Origin: CAZGKX01 sp964525945
Lineage (GTDB): Bacteria > Pseudomonadota > Gammaproteobacteria > Legionellales > Legionellaceae
NCBI GenBank assembly: GCA_964525945.1
Contig: CAZGKX010000002.1
Span: forward strand, 13,940-77,939
Direction: 5' to 3'
Length of the DNA: 64,000 nt
In this document: positions 35,757 to 44,818 of the stretch, piece after piece
Position numbering within the stretch: the stretch's first letter is position 1
Layout: each line of letters starts with the position of its first letter
Notes under the pieces: model-generated
Database searches by the model: none
Told to the model about the DNA's origin: nothing
What the model saw: the letters and a program-made list of their open reading frames with translations, nothing else
Position numbers and translations under genes: made by a program

Positions 35757-37640
35757 ATGTCCGAAAATTATACTGCAGAGGCGATTGAAGTATTAAGTGG
35801 CTTGGAGCCTGTACAACGCCGTCCAGGAATGTATACCGATACCGTTCGGCCTAATCATTTAGCACAAGAAGTCATCGATAACAGTGTCGATGAAGTTCTT
35901 GCCGGATTTGCCAGTCAAATCATTGTGACGCTTCATGAGGATAACTCTGTTGAAGTCATGGACAATGGCCGAGGGATGCCGGTTGATATGCACCCGCAAC
36001 TGGGCTTGAGTGGCGTGGAAGTGATTATGACACGTTTACATGCTGGAGGAAAATTTTCTGATAAAAACTACAGTTTTTCCGGTGGTTTGCATGGTGTAGG
36101 GGTTTCGGTTGTGAATGCTTTGTCCGATCGCTTAGATGTCACCATCAAACGCAACGGCAGCATTTATCAAATGTCTTTTGCGCAAGGCGAAAAATTGAAT
36201 GAGTTGATTGAAACAGGGTCCACAAAAAAACGAGACACAGGCACCACAATCCACTTTTGGCCTAACGCTAAATATTTCGACACCACTCGTTTGTCCGTCA
36301 AACAGCTGACCCATGTGCTGCGTGCGAAAGCGGTGTTATGCCCAGGTTTAGCCATGACGTTTGTAAATAAAGCCAGCAACGAAGAAACAAGTTGGTGTTA
36401 TGAACATGGTCTATCGGATTATTTAAAACAATCATTGCCCGAGGATTATCTCCCCGAAGAACCCTTCACAGGGGAATATAAAAGCGATGAAGGCACTGTC
36501 GACTGGGCGTTAGCGTGGTCACAACACATGGGCGGCAACGCTGTGAACGAGAGTTATGTCAATCTCATTCCGACTGTGCAAGGTGGCACTCACGTTAATG
36601 GCTTACGTTCTGGTTTATTTGATGCATTGTCTGCCTTTTGTGAGTTGAGAAATCTATTGCCACGCGGTGTAAAATTAACCGCCGACGATTTGTGGGAACC
36701 CTGCCAATATGTACTCTCGATCAAAATGAAAGAGCCTCAATTTGCCGGTCAAACCAAGGAGCGACTAAGTTCAAGACAATCAGCGGCGTTTGTAAGCAAT
36801 GTGATCAAAGATGCATTTTCTCTGTGGCTTAATCAACATAGGTCCCAAGGCGAAACTCTTGCCACTCTTGCCATAGAGCGAGCTCAAAAACGTTTGCGAC
36901 AGGCCAAACAAGTTGCTCGTAAACGGGTGCATCAAGGCCCAGCATTGCCTGGTAAGTTAGCCGATTGCTTGCAACAAGATTTAAATCAAGCTGAATTATT
37001 TTTAGTGGAAGGAGATTCTGCCGGCGGCTCCGCGAAACAAGCTCGCAACAAAGATTATCAAGCCATTCTCCCATTAAGAGGTAAAATTTTAAACACTTGG
37101 GAAGTTGATTCGAACCATGTGCTAGCATCTCAAGAAATTCATGATATTTCTGTGGCCATTGGTGTGGATCCTGGAGCAGACGATTTGTCAGGACTGCGCT
37201 ATGGAAAAATATGCATTTTAGCCGACGCCGACTCGGATGGCGCGCATATTGCAACGTTAATTTGCGCCCTATTTTTGCGTCACTTCAAACCGTTGGTGCA
37301 TGCAGGAAATATCTATGTAGCCATGCCGCCATTGTATCGAATTGACGCCGGTAAAATCGTGCATTATGCCTTGGATGATGAAGAAAAGGACAACATTATT
37401 GCCATGCTTACGCAAACAAACAAAGGCAAAATCAATGTGCAACGCTTTAAAGGCCTGGGAGAGATGAACCCCATCCAGCTCCGCGAAACCACCATGGATC
37501 CCAACACCAGACGTTTAATCCAATTGACCTTGGACGATGAACCGAACACCATCGCGTTAATGGACATGATGCTTGCAAAAAAACGCGCAAATGATCGTAA
37601 AAGTTGGTTGGAAAGCAAGGGGAATCTTGCAACAGTTTGA
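35757..37640 (+). CDS. parE: DNA topoisomerase IV subunit B
   Basis: ParE, 627 residues, the ATPase subunit of topoisomerase IV, which separates daughter chromosomes. GHKL ATPase motifs: VIDNSVDEVLAG, MDNGRGMPVDMHP, GGLHGVGVSVVNALS. The transducer domain follows, then the Toprim domain with LFLVEGDSAGGSAKQARN, PLRGKILN and ADADSDGAHIATL, and the C-terminal QRFKGLGEMNPIQL. Length equals E. coli ParE (630). The ATG at 35757 has GAGAGG upstream; two in-frame codons further upstream add no homology. The partner gene parC is not in the window. Confidence 0.97.
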   Translation: MSENYTAEAIEVLSGLEPVQRRPGMYTDTVRPNHLAQEVIDNSVDEVLAGFASQIIVTLHEDNSVEVMDNGRGMPVDMHPQLGLSGVEVIMTRLHAGGKFSDKNYSFSGGLHGVGVSVVNALSDRLDVTIKRNGSIYQMSFAQGEKLNELIETGSTKKRDTGTTIHFWPNAKYFDTTRLSVKQLTHVLRAKAVLCPGLAMTFVNKASNEETSWCYEHGLSDYLKQSLPEDYLPEEPFTGEYKSDEGTVDWALAWSQHMGGNAVNESYVNLIPTVQGGTHVNGLRSGLFDALSAFCELRNLLPRGVKLTADDLWEPCQYVLSIKMKEPQFAGQTKERLSSRQSAAFVSNVIKDAFSLWLNQHRSQGETLATLAIERAQKRLRQAKQVARKRVHQGPALPGKLADCLQQDLNQAELFLVEGDSAGGSAKQARNKDYQAILPLRGKILNTWEVDSNHVLASQEIHDISVAIGVDPGADDLSGLRYGKICILADADSDGAHIATLICALFLRHFKPLVHAGNIYVAMPPLYRIDAGKIVHYALDDEEKDNIIAMLTQTNKGKINVQRFKGLGEMNPIQLRETTMDPNTRRLIQLTLDDEPNTIALMDMMLAKKRANDRKSWLESKGNLATV

Positions 37641-37698
37641 GGTGTCCCATCATTCCATTCAAAAAATCGAACCAGAAACCATCGAAATGAGTGCAAGC

Positions 37699-37713
37699 CC
37701 CCGAGTCGCGGGG
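37699..37713. terminator. Hairpin between convergent parE and DUF1415 gene
   Basis: CCCCG/CGGGG stem with a five-base loop (AGTCG), placed between two converging stop codons. It may terminate one or both, though T-runs are weak. The stem matches hairpins at 10070 and 51848, so it may simply be a repeat-family member. Confidence 0.45.
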
Positions 37714-37716
37714 CGG

Positions 37717-38247
37717 TTAGGTTGAGGAGAGAATTTGTTTGATTTTTTGGAGGCCGAGCTGATGCATCAATGCAATGTTATTTTTGGGGATTTTATCGGT
37801 GTCCCCGTAAAATTGTATGGCTTTTTCAACGCTGTCTTCACGTAACAAGTGCAGCATCGGGTAAGGGCTTCGATTGGTATAATTCGACACATCGTCTGGG
37901 TCCACCCCTTCAAAACAATAATCGGGATGGAATGTCGCGAGTTGATAGATCCCTTCATACCCTTGTTCAAGCAAAAGCCTATCGGCAAGCTCTACAAAAT
38001 CAAGGTAGGCCATAAAATCCTGCAGCAATTTAGGAAAAACCAACAAGATCGTTTCCACCTGCTTGTCGTCATCCAAGCGGAAAATTGCAGACATCATTGC
38101 CTCAAGGCTGGCTTCGACTTGATCGACAGCCACTACATCAATGGCCAGTCCATTTTGTTCCAAAACACGTTTTGCAAAAGGGCAAATATTGTATTCAACG
38201 ATAAAACCATGTATCCAATTCAACGTTGTTTGCGCTGCGTCATTCAA
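37717..38247 (-). CDS. DUF1415 family protein
   Basis: A 176-residue member of the DUF1415 family, conserved in gammaproteobacteria but uncharacterised. Diagnostic stretches: LNWIHGFIVEYNICPFAKRV at the N-terminus (with a conserved Cys), YEGIYQLATFHPDYCFEG and SNYTNRSPYPMLHLLRE. It is cytoplasmic and has no motif that reveals an activity; the conserved Cys and His residues could bind metal. Monocistronic, converging on parE. Confidence 0.9.
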   Translation of the reverse strand: MNDAAQTTLNWIHGFIVEYNICPFAKRVLEQNGLAIDVVAVDQVEASLEAMMSAIFRLDDDKQVETILLVFPKLLQDFMAYLDFVELADRLLLEQGYEGIYQLATFHPDYCFEGVDPDDVSNYTNRSPYPMLHLLREDSVEKAIQFYGDTDKIPKNNIALMHQLGLQKIKQILSST

Positions 38248-38308
38248 TATAAATACTCATGCTTATAAAATGTTTAAATTTTACCGGAAAATCCAGTTAA
38301 AATACAGC

Positions 38309-38407
38309 AACCGAGCCCCGACCGTAAGGAAGCGGAGATTTTCTTGTCGCTTAAAAATAGATTTCATGCACAAAATTGTTCCGCTTCCTTGCGGGCACGG
38401 CTCGGTT
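38309..38407. repeat. 99-bp palindromic (MITE-like) element, complete copy
   Basis: Left arm AACCGAGCCCCGACCGTAAG (from 38309) and right arm ending GGGCACGGCTCGGTT (38407) are inverted repeats over 28 positions with only a few mismatches, around a 43-base AT-rich centre. There is no reading frame. Arms recur at 16749-16854 and, singly, at 22749 and 24281-24309. It sits between the DUF1415 gene and the end of fadA, where it could also terminate transcription. Confidence 0.75.
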
Positions 38408-38410
38408 TTA

Positions 38411-39595
38411 TCATAATGCTTCAAAAATGGCAGCAGCACCCATGCCCGTACCTATGCACATCGTGACCATTCCGTAGCGCCCTTTCGTGCGCTGTAAACC
38501 ATGCAATAAAGTTGCCGTTCTGATAGCACCCGTTGCTCCTAAAGGGTGTCCTAAAGCAATGGCGCCACCCAATGGGTTAACCTTATCACGCGGTAGATCC
38601 AATTCTTTAATCACCGCCAACGCTTGAGCAGCAAATGCTTCATTGAGCTCAATCCAATCGATCTGATCCAAACGAAGTCCTGCCTTTTTCAAAGCCAAAG
38701 GAATAGCATGCACCGGGCCAATGCCCATGACTTCAGGGGGTACACCCGCTACCGCATAACTCAGCAAGCGCCCGATTGGTTTTAAATTGTATTGTTTTAA
38801 GGCGTGCTCGCTGGCCAATAAAGCTATCCCTGCACCATCGCTGGTTTGAGAGCTGTTGCCTGCGGTGACGGTTCCTTTGGCTGCGAAAACGGATTTCAAT
38901 TTAGAAATGGCTTCGAACGATGTGTCAGCCCGCGGGCCTTCGTCTTGATGGATCACGCGCTGTTTACAAATCACTTGTTGTGATTTTAGATCCACACTTC
39001 GATCGATGATCGTGACAGGACTAATTTCAGCCGTAAAATCACCGCGCTGCTGAGCAGCAATGGCACGTATATGGCTTTCTGCAGCAAACTCATCTTGCTG
39101 CTCACGGGAAATATGCCATTTTTTAGCAACGATTTCAGCCGTTATCCCCATACCATAGGCGATAGCAATGTGCTCATTTTCAAAAAAAGCAGGATTTGCA
39201 GTGTACTTGTTTCCACCTAACGGCACCATCGACATGCTTTCCACTCCACCCGCAAGCGCCAATTGCATATCACCTTGCATGATGGAGGCCCCTGCTGTCG
39301 CAATGCTTTGTACCCCTGAACAACAAAAACGATTGATGGTCATAGCCGGTACTGAGTTCGGCAAGTCAGCCAATAAGCTTGCGATGCGAGCCACATTCAT
39401 CCCTTGCTCTGCTTCAGGCATAGCACATCCTACAATGACATCACCAATGGCTTGCCAATCAACAGCGGTATGTCGAGCCTTTAACGCTTGAATGTTTTGC
39501 GCCAACAAATCATCCGGCAGAGTGTTCTTGAAAACACCACGTGGTGCTTTGCCTACGGGCGTTCGTAATACATCCACTATATATACATTTGTCAT
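38411..39595 (-). CDS. fadA: Acetyl-CoA C-acyltransferase (3-ketoacyl-CoA thiolase)
   Basis: FadA-type thiolase, 394 residues, cleaving 3-ketoacyl-CoA to acetyl-CoA and a shortened acyl-CoA in beta-oxidation. N-terminal VYIVDVLRTPVGKAPRGVFK, nucleophile cysteine in TINRFCCSGVQSI, then WIELNEAFAAQAL, GGAIALGHPLGATGA and the C-terminal active-site Cys in MVTMCIGTGMGAAAIFE are all present. The ATG at 39595 is chosen for GGAGAAGAAC just upstream; it lies 11 bases after the fadB stop. Last gene of the four-gene catabolic operon. Confidence 0.95.
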   Translation of the reverse strand: MTNVYIVDVLRTPVGKAPRGVFKNTLPDDLLAQNIQALKARHTAVDWQAIGDVIVGCAMPEAEQGMNVARIASLLADLPNSVPAMTINRFCCSGVQSIATAGASIMQGDMQLALAGGVESMSMVPLGGNKYTANPAFFENEHIAIAYGMGITAEIVAKKWHISREQQDEFAAESHIRAIAAQQRGDFTAEISPVTIIDRSVDLKSQQVICKQRVIHQDEGPRADTSFEAISKLKSVFAAKGTVTAGNSSQTSDGAGIALLASEHALKQYNLKPIGRLLSYAVAGVPPEVMGIGPVHAIPLALKKAGLRLDQIDWIELNEAFAAQALAVIKELDLPRDKVNPLGGAIALGHPLGATGAIRTATLLHGLQRTKGRYGMVTMCIGTGMGAAAIFEAL

Positions 39596-39606
39596 GTTCT
39601 TCTCCA

Positions 39607-41970
39607 TCAATTTCGTAACGGCTTGCCTGTTTCCAATAAGTGAGCAATGCGTGCTTGTGTTAAAGGAGTTGCGGCCAATGCCATGAAAGCTGTTTTCTCT
39701 AAATGCAACAACCAATTTTCATCGACCAAAGTGCCTTGATTCACATCACCACCACAGAGCACATGCGCCAATTGACTTGCAAGGAAATAATCGTGTTGAG
39801 ACATAAAGCCACCCTCTAACCAATTCACAAGCCCGCTCTGTAACAAGGCTTTGCCTTCGCGCCCTGCCACGGCAAAACGTGTTTGCAAGGGAGGTAAGTA
39901 ATTCGCAGCATTCATGGCTTTTACTTTTGCCAGAGCCGCATAGAGCACCTCGTTTGCATGCATCACCCAACTATCGTTGGCTTTTAAATAGCCCCGTTGC
40001 AATGCTTCTGGAGCACTTCCTGCAACCACAGCGGTTGCGATTTGTTCAAAGTAAACTCGGATATAATCCATCAAATTTTTACTTTGTGCCGCCGCTGCCC
40101 GCACGGCCATTTCTTTGCATCCACCACCGGCAGGAATCAACCCAACACCTGCTTCAACCAAACCAGGGTACGCTTCAAAAGACGCGACAACGGCATCACA
40201 ATGCATCATCAACTCGCAACCACCACCCAAAGCTCGTCCTCTGAGTGCCGCGACCACAGGAATAAAACTATATTTCAAACGCATCGCCAATTGTTGAAAT
40301 TGACTGATCATGGTTTCTAAAGCGGTCATGTTATTGGCTTGAATCAGACCGGCGACCCCGCGTAGATCCGCGCCCGAACTGAAATTATTAGCATCGGTCT
40401 GATAAACAATCACACCCTGGCAATCACGCTCTGCAACATCCATGGCTTGATTAAAGCCATCCAATACCGCTTGCCCAATGGTGTTGGCTTTGCTTTTAAA
40501 CGATAACACCGCCACCTCATCTTTGAGATGAAACAAATGCACACCCTCATTTTCATACAACGTGGTGGTTTTATGCTGAACCGGTGTCGTCATGTTTTCA
40601 GACAGTATTTGACGTTGATACACAGGTAGCTGGCTCGCTTGTTTAAATTCATTTTTTGCCGGAGAAAAAGCCCCTTTGTTGCAATAAAAATTATCAATAT
40701 TGAACAACCACTGCGGCAATTCAGCTTGACTCATCGCTCGCTTTGTCTCCATTGTGCAAGCGATATAACTTCGCATTTGATCGACTCCCGCTGCTTGCCA
40801 AGTTTCAAAAGGACCATATTGCCAACCAAATCCCCAACGCACAGCTGAGTCCACATCACGAACGGTATCAGCGATTGCCTCCAAATGGTATGCGCTGTAG
40901 TGAAATAAATCACTAAAGCATGCGCTTAAAAACCGCGCTTGTGGATCCTCTGATGCCATCAATTTTTGCATACGCGCTTGCGGCTCTTTGATTTTCATGA
41001 TGGTTTTTACATCATCACTGACCACGCCACTGGCTTGGCGATATTCTGTGCGTCCTACATCATAAACTTCAATGTGTTTGGCATTTTTTCGGTAAATACC
41101 CTGGCCTGTTTTTTGCCCCAAATGACCTTCCTCAATGAGGTGAGTCAACCAATCCGGCAATTGAAAATAAGCATGCCAAGGATCATTGGTTAATTGTTGC
41201 TGCATGTTTTTCACCACATGCTGCAGCGTATCCAATCCGACCACATCCATTGTTCTGAACGTGGCTGATTTAGGCCGCCCTAATAAAACGCCGGTCAAAG
41301 CATCCACTTCATCCAGACCCAATTTCATGGTTTCTGCATGATGCAATGTTGCCAAAATGGAAAAAACACCGATGCGATTGGCGATAAAATTAGGGGTGTC
41401 TTTTGCACGAACAACCCCTTTTCCCAAATACCTCGTTAACCAACTTTCCAAACTATCCATCAAATCCGGCGATGTGGTTTTGGCCGGGATGATTTCTGCT
41501 AAATGCATGTAACGCGGGGGGTTAAAAAAATGCACCCCGCAAAAACGATGGTGATGCGAAGCAGGCAAAACCGTGATTAACTCATTGATACTTAACCCAG
41601 ATGTGTTGCTGACCAGAATCGATTTTTTGTTTAAAAAAGGAGTAATGCGCTGGTACAATGCTTCTTTCCAATCCAAACGTTCCGCAATGGCTTCGATGAT
41701 CAAATCACACGTGCCTAATTCCGGTAAATGATCCGCGTAGTTGCGCGCTTGCAACAAAGACGCTGTGCGCGTTGTTGCCAACGGTGATGGCTTTAATTTC
41801 TGCAACTGCACAATGGCTTTATCCACAAGGCCATTGTGCGGCCCCTCTTTCGCTTCCAGATCATAAAGCAACGTCTCAAAACCAGCATTCACACAATGTG
41901 CTGCAATTTGAGCTCCCATTACACCTGCGCCTAAAACCGCAATTTTTTTAATAAAAAATGGTTCTGTCAT
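39607..41970 (-). CDS. fadB: 3-hydroxyacyl-CoA dehydrogenase / enoyl-CoA hydratase
   Basis: A 787-residue beta-oxidation multienzyme with the dehydrogenase first and the hydratase last, the order seen in FadN-type proteins rather than E. coli FadB. NAD-binding IAVLGAGVMGAQIAAHCVNAG near residue 10 and HFFNPPRYMHLAEIIP mark the dehydrogenase. Its C-terminal half shows NFIANRIGVF. From about 470, FHLKDEVAVLSF, NNFSSGADLRGVAGL and GRALGGGCELMMHCDAVV mark the crotonase domain with its oxyanion-hole loops. ATG at 41970 after AGGATACTAACC; an in-frame codon 21 bases earlier is less likely. It is followed by fadA. Confidence 0.93.
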   Translation of the reverse strand: MTEPFFIKKIAVLGAGVMGAQIAAHCVNAGFETLLYDLEAKEGPHNGLVDKAIVQLQKLKPSPLATTRTASLLQARNYADHLPELGTCDLIIEAIAERLDWKEALYQRITPFLNKKSILVSNTSGLSINELITVLPASHHHRFCGVHFFNPPRYMHLAEIIPAKTTSPDLMDSLESWLTRYLGKGVVRAKDTPNFIANRIGVFSILATLHHAETMKLGLDEVDALTGVLLGRPKSATFRTMDVVGLDTLQHVVKNMQQQLTNDPWHAYFQLPDWLTHLIEEGHLGQKTGQGIYRKNAKHIEVYDVGRTEYRQASGVVSDDVKTIMKIKEPQARMQKLMASEDPQARFLSACFSDLFHYSAYHLEAIADTVRDVDSAVRWGFGWQYGPFETWQAAGVDQMRSYIACTMETKRAMSQAELPQWLFNIDNFYCNKGAFSPAKNEFKQASQLPVYQRQILSENMTTPVQHKTTTLYENEGVHLFHLKDEVAVLSFKSKANTIGQAVLDGFNQAMDVAERDCQGVIVYQTDANNFSSGADLRGVAGLIQANNMTALETMISQFQQLAMRLKYSFIPVVAALRGRALGGGCELMMHCDAVVASFEAYPGLVEAGVGLIPAGGGCKEMAVRAAAAQSKNLMDYIRVYFEQIATAVVAGSAPEALQRGYLKANDSWVMHANEVLYAALAKVKAMNAANYLPPLQTRFAVAGREGKALLQSGLVNWLEGGFMSQHDYFLASQLAHVLCGGDVNQGTLVDENWLLHLEKTAFMALAATPLTQARIAHLLETGKPLRN

Positions 41971-42075
41971 GGTTAGTATCCTAATGTGCATCTATAAATA
42001 AGTAAGGTGTGATAGCGTGGACAAAAAAGAGCACCGCGATGCCCACGCTATAGTTTGTGATCATTCGGGCCGCTT

Positions 42076-43590
42076 TTAAATATTAAACTTAATACCCTGC
42101 GCTAATGGCAGTTCATCCCCCCAATTGATCGTATTGGTCTGGCGACGCATGTAGCCTTTCCAAGAATCAGAGCCGGACTCACGCCCCCCTCCTGTTTCTT
42201 TTTCGCCACCAAATGCTCCCCCGATTTCCGCTCCAGACGTGCCGATATTGACATTGGCTATGCCACAATCACTGCCCATGGCGCTTAAATAGCGTTCAGC
42301 ATGATTTAAATTTTGCGTGAATAAAGCTGACGATAAACCTTGTGGAACAGCATTTTGCAAAATGATTGCTTCCGAAAGTTTTTGGTAGGTCATCACGTAT
42401 AAGATAGGTGCAAACGTTTCTGTTTGGACAATGCTGTGGCTATTTTGCAAACCAACTACCAGGGTTGGCTGCACAAAATGGCCTGCGCGTTGCACCGCGT
42501 CACCGCCCACCAAAATGGTGCCACCCGCGTCTTGAATGGAGCGAATGGCTTGTTTGAATTGCTCAACAGCATCGCCATCAATCAACGGCCCCATTAGATT
42601 TTTAGTGTCCAAGGGATCACCTATCGTCACTTGCTTATAAGCATGTTGCAAACGTTTAATAACGGTGGGGTATTGGGACTCATGCACGAACAAACGACGC
42701 GTCGAGGTGCACCGTTGCCCGGCTGTACCGACTGCTCCAAAAACAATCGCAGGAATGGCCAAGTCAAGATTAGCGGACTCATCCAAAATGATAGCGTTGT
42801 TTCCTCCCAACTCAAGGATACTGCGGCCCAGGCGAGCAGCAACAGCCGCAGCGACTCGTTTTCCAATAGCGGTCGAACCAGTGAATGAAACAAGCGGAAC
42901 ACGCGTGTCGTTCACAAAGGCATCCGTTATTTCGCGTGATTCGGGTATGATCAAGGAGAAAATGGCTGGGCAATCGTTTTTCTTCAGCACCTCATTGCAG
43001 ATATTCTGCACAGCAATAGCGCATAAAGGTGTTTTGGCGGAGGGCTTCCAAACGGTCACATTTCCACAAATTGCCGCAATAAAAGCATTCCAAGCCCACA
43101 CCGCGACTGGAAAGTTAAACGCAGAAATAATGCCAACAACCCCATAAGGGTGCCATTGTTCATACATGCGATGATTGGGGCGTTCAGAGTGCATGGTTTT
43201 GCCATAAAGCATCCTGGATTGACCCACCGCAAAATCAGCGATATCAATCATTTCTTGCACTTCACCATCACCTTCTTGCTTGGATTTTCCCATTTCCAAA
43301 GAAACCAAACTCCCCAACCAATCTTTGTGATCACGGAGGGCTTGGCCTATTTGTCGAATGATTTCACCTCGCAAGGGTGCTGGTTTTTCTCGCCAAGCCA
43401 GAAAAGCACTCTGAGCTCGTTCCATGATGCATTCATAATCGTCCATATTGCTGGTGGCAATTTCAGCAATCACCGCATTGGTTGTGGGGTTGATGGACAC
43501 TAAACGTGACTCTCTTATTACACTGCTCCAATCTCCCGAAGAAGCACCTGGATTAAGCGCATTGATTGATAACCGTTTTAATAAATCCAT
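42076..43590 (-). CDS. ALDH7-type aldehyde dehydrogenase (aminoadipate semialdehyde dehydrogenase-like)
   Basis: A 504-residue aldehyde dehydrogenase of the antiquitin (ALDH7) family, which oxidises 2-aminoadipate 6-semialdehyde in lysine breakdown. VTVWKPSAKTPL (NAD site), SFTGSTAIGKRV, the catalytic Glu in ILELGGNNAII and the catalytic Cys in GTAGQRCTSTRRLFVHES are antiquitin-like in wording. The C-terminal FGGEKETGGGRESGSDSWKGYM is also characteristic. It starts 5 bases after the saccharopine dehydrogenase-like gene, which would make its substrate, so the pairing supports the specific function. Confidence 0.92.
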   Translation of the reverse strand: MDLLKRLSINALNPGASSGDWSSVIRESRLVSINPTTNAVIAEIATSNMDDYECIMERAQSAFLAWREKPAPLRGEIIRQIGQALRDHKDWLGSLVSLEMGKSKQEGDGEVQEMIDIADFAVGQSRMLYGKTMHSERPNHRMYEQWHPYGVVGIISAFNFPVAVWAWNAFIAAICGNVTVWKPSAKTPLCAIAVQNICNEVLKKNDCPAIFSLIIPESREITDAFVNDTRVPLVSFTGSTAIGKRVAAAVAARLGRSILELGGNNAIILDESANLDLAIPAIVFGAVGTAGQRCTSTRRLFVHESQYPTVIKRLQHAYKQVTIGDPLDTKNLMGPLIDGDAVEQFKQAIRSIQDAGGTILVGGDAVQRAGHFVQPTLVVGLQNSHSIVQTETFAPILYVMTYQKLSEAIILQNAVPQGLSSALFTQNLNHAERYLSAMGSDCGIANVNIGTSGAEIGGAFGGEKETGGGRESGSDSWKGYMRRQTNTINWGDELPLAQGIKFNI

Positions 43591-43595
43591 GCTCG

Positions 43596-44700
43596 CTATT
43601 CTCCGAAATATTGACCAAAACGATTGCTTAACAAATCCGCTAATTTAAATTGTTCTTGGTAAACAAAGCCACGGTATTCATTGGCTTGCCCCATCATTAA
43701 ATCAATAACAGCACACACACCAGAAGCCGTGCTCACTTGGATTGCAGTCCATTCAATGCCTTGGATAACTTTAGGGTACATTGTCTTAACATAGTTTTTT
43801 TCAATGAACTCCCCTTGTTGGTACCCTTCAACGGAAACATAAACGATGATCATATCTTGGTACGTTTTTGGAACAGCATGTTCCAACACACGTTTTAACG
43901 TCTCGCGATCTGTGTTGAGCCCTAGGTCATTCATTAAGAAGCGCATTTTTTCACAATGACCCGGGTAACGAATGGTTTTGTATTGCAAGCTTNNNNNNNN
44001 NNCTTTGAATTTTTACCTGATACTGTTCTGCAAGGCTTCCTAAACCACCCGAGGTATTAAATGCTTCGTATTCTTGACCATTCAGTTGAATGGATTCTAA
44101 ACCTTCTAAAGGCTGCAAGGTCATCATACGACCGCCTTCAATCCCAAAACAGGGGTTGCCGTATTGGTTGATGAGACCATCGGTCGACCATGTCAATGAA
44201 TAACACAGGGCGTTGCTTGCACGTTGTGGTAATGCACCAACACGCAGTTTAGCATGCAAGCATTCATCAAACTCTTGCATGATGCTGTTGGCGACAATGC
44301 TAATAAATCCTGGTGCCAATCCGCATTGAGGAACAAAAGCCGTTTCTGCCCCTTGCGCTATTGTTTTAATGGCCTGAGTTATAGCCGTGTCTTCTGTTAA
44401 ATCAAAATAATGGGCTTTGGAGTTTTTAGCAGCTTGTGCGACATGGGTGTTTAAAAAATACGGTAAACTTGAGACCACGATATTGATTTGATGTTTCAAC
44501 AAATAATCACGCATTGCATCTTGATCGTAAACATCCAGCGATACTGTTTTTATCTCAGGCATGGCACGCAATAACCGTGTAACGTCTTTGCCTTCAAATT
44601 CAACATCCAGCAAATGAATTTGATAATCGCCGCACTCCCCTAACAAACAAGCAATTAGACTACCCACTTTGCCTGCTCCTGCAATCAACACGTTATACAT
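43596..44700 (-). CDS. Saccharopine dehydrogenase-like protein (split by a gap)
   Basis: About 368 residues, an NAD(P)-dependent enzyme of the saccharopine dehydrogenase (LYS9) / lysine 6-dehydrogenase family. MYNVLIAGAGKVGSLIACLL is the nucleotide-binding N-terminus; VVSSLPYFLNTHVAQAA, YFDLTED, PQCGLAPGFISIVAN and the later YKTIRYPGHCEKMRFL are family signatures. Ten N at 43993-44002 interrupt it, and the halves are out of frame by one base as printed, an artefact of the placeholder gap. The start at 44700 (MYNV) is preferred; ATG codons 9 and 15 bases earlier are possible. First gene of the operon with ALDH7, fadB and fadA; it diverges from lnt. Confidence 0.88.
43993..44002. other. Assembly gap (10 N) inside the saccharopine dehydrogenase-like gene
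   Basis: Ten N. The flanking frames agree only if the real length is 9, 12 or another multiple of three. Confidence 0.99.
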
Positions 44701-44818
44701 ACCATCCATCTCCATTTGATAACGAATCCTTATCCTACACGTCCTTAAAAGAATATTAAAGCTTGATCTTTTTTATAGACTCCTCTATCTTGCCTGGTTT
44801 AAGTCCATTTTTTTCGTG

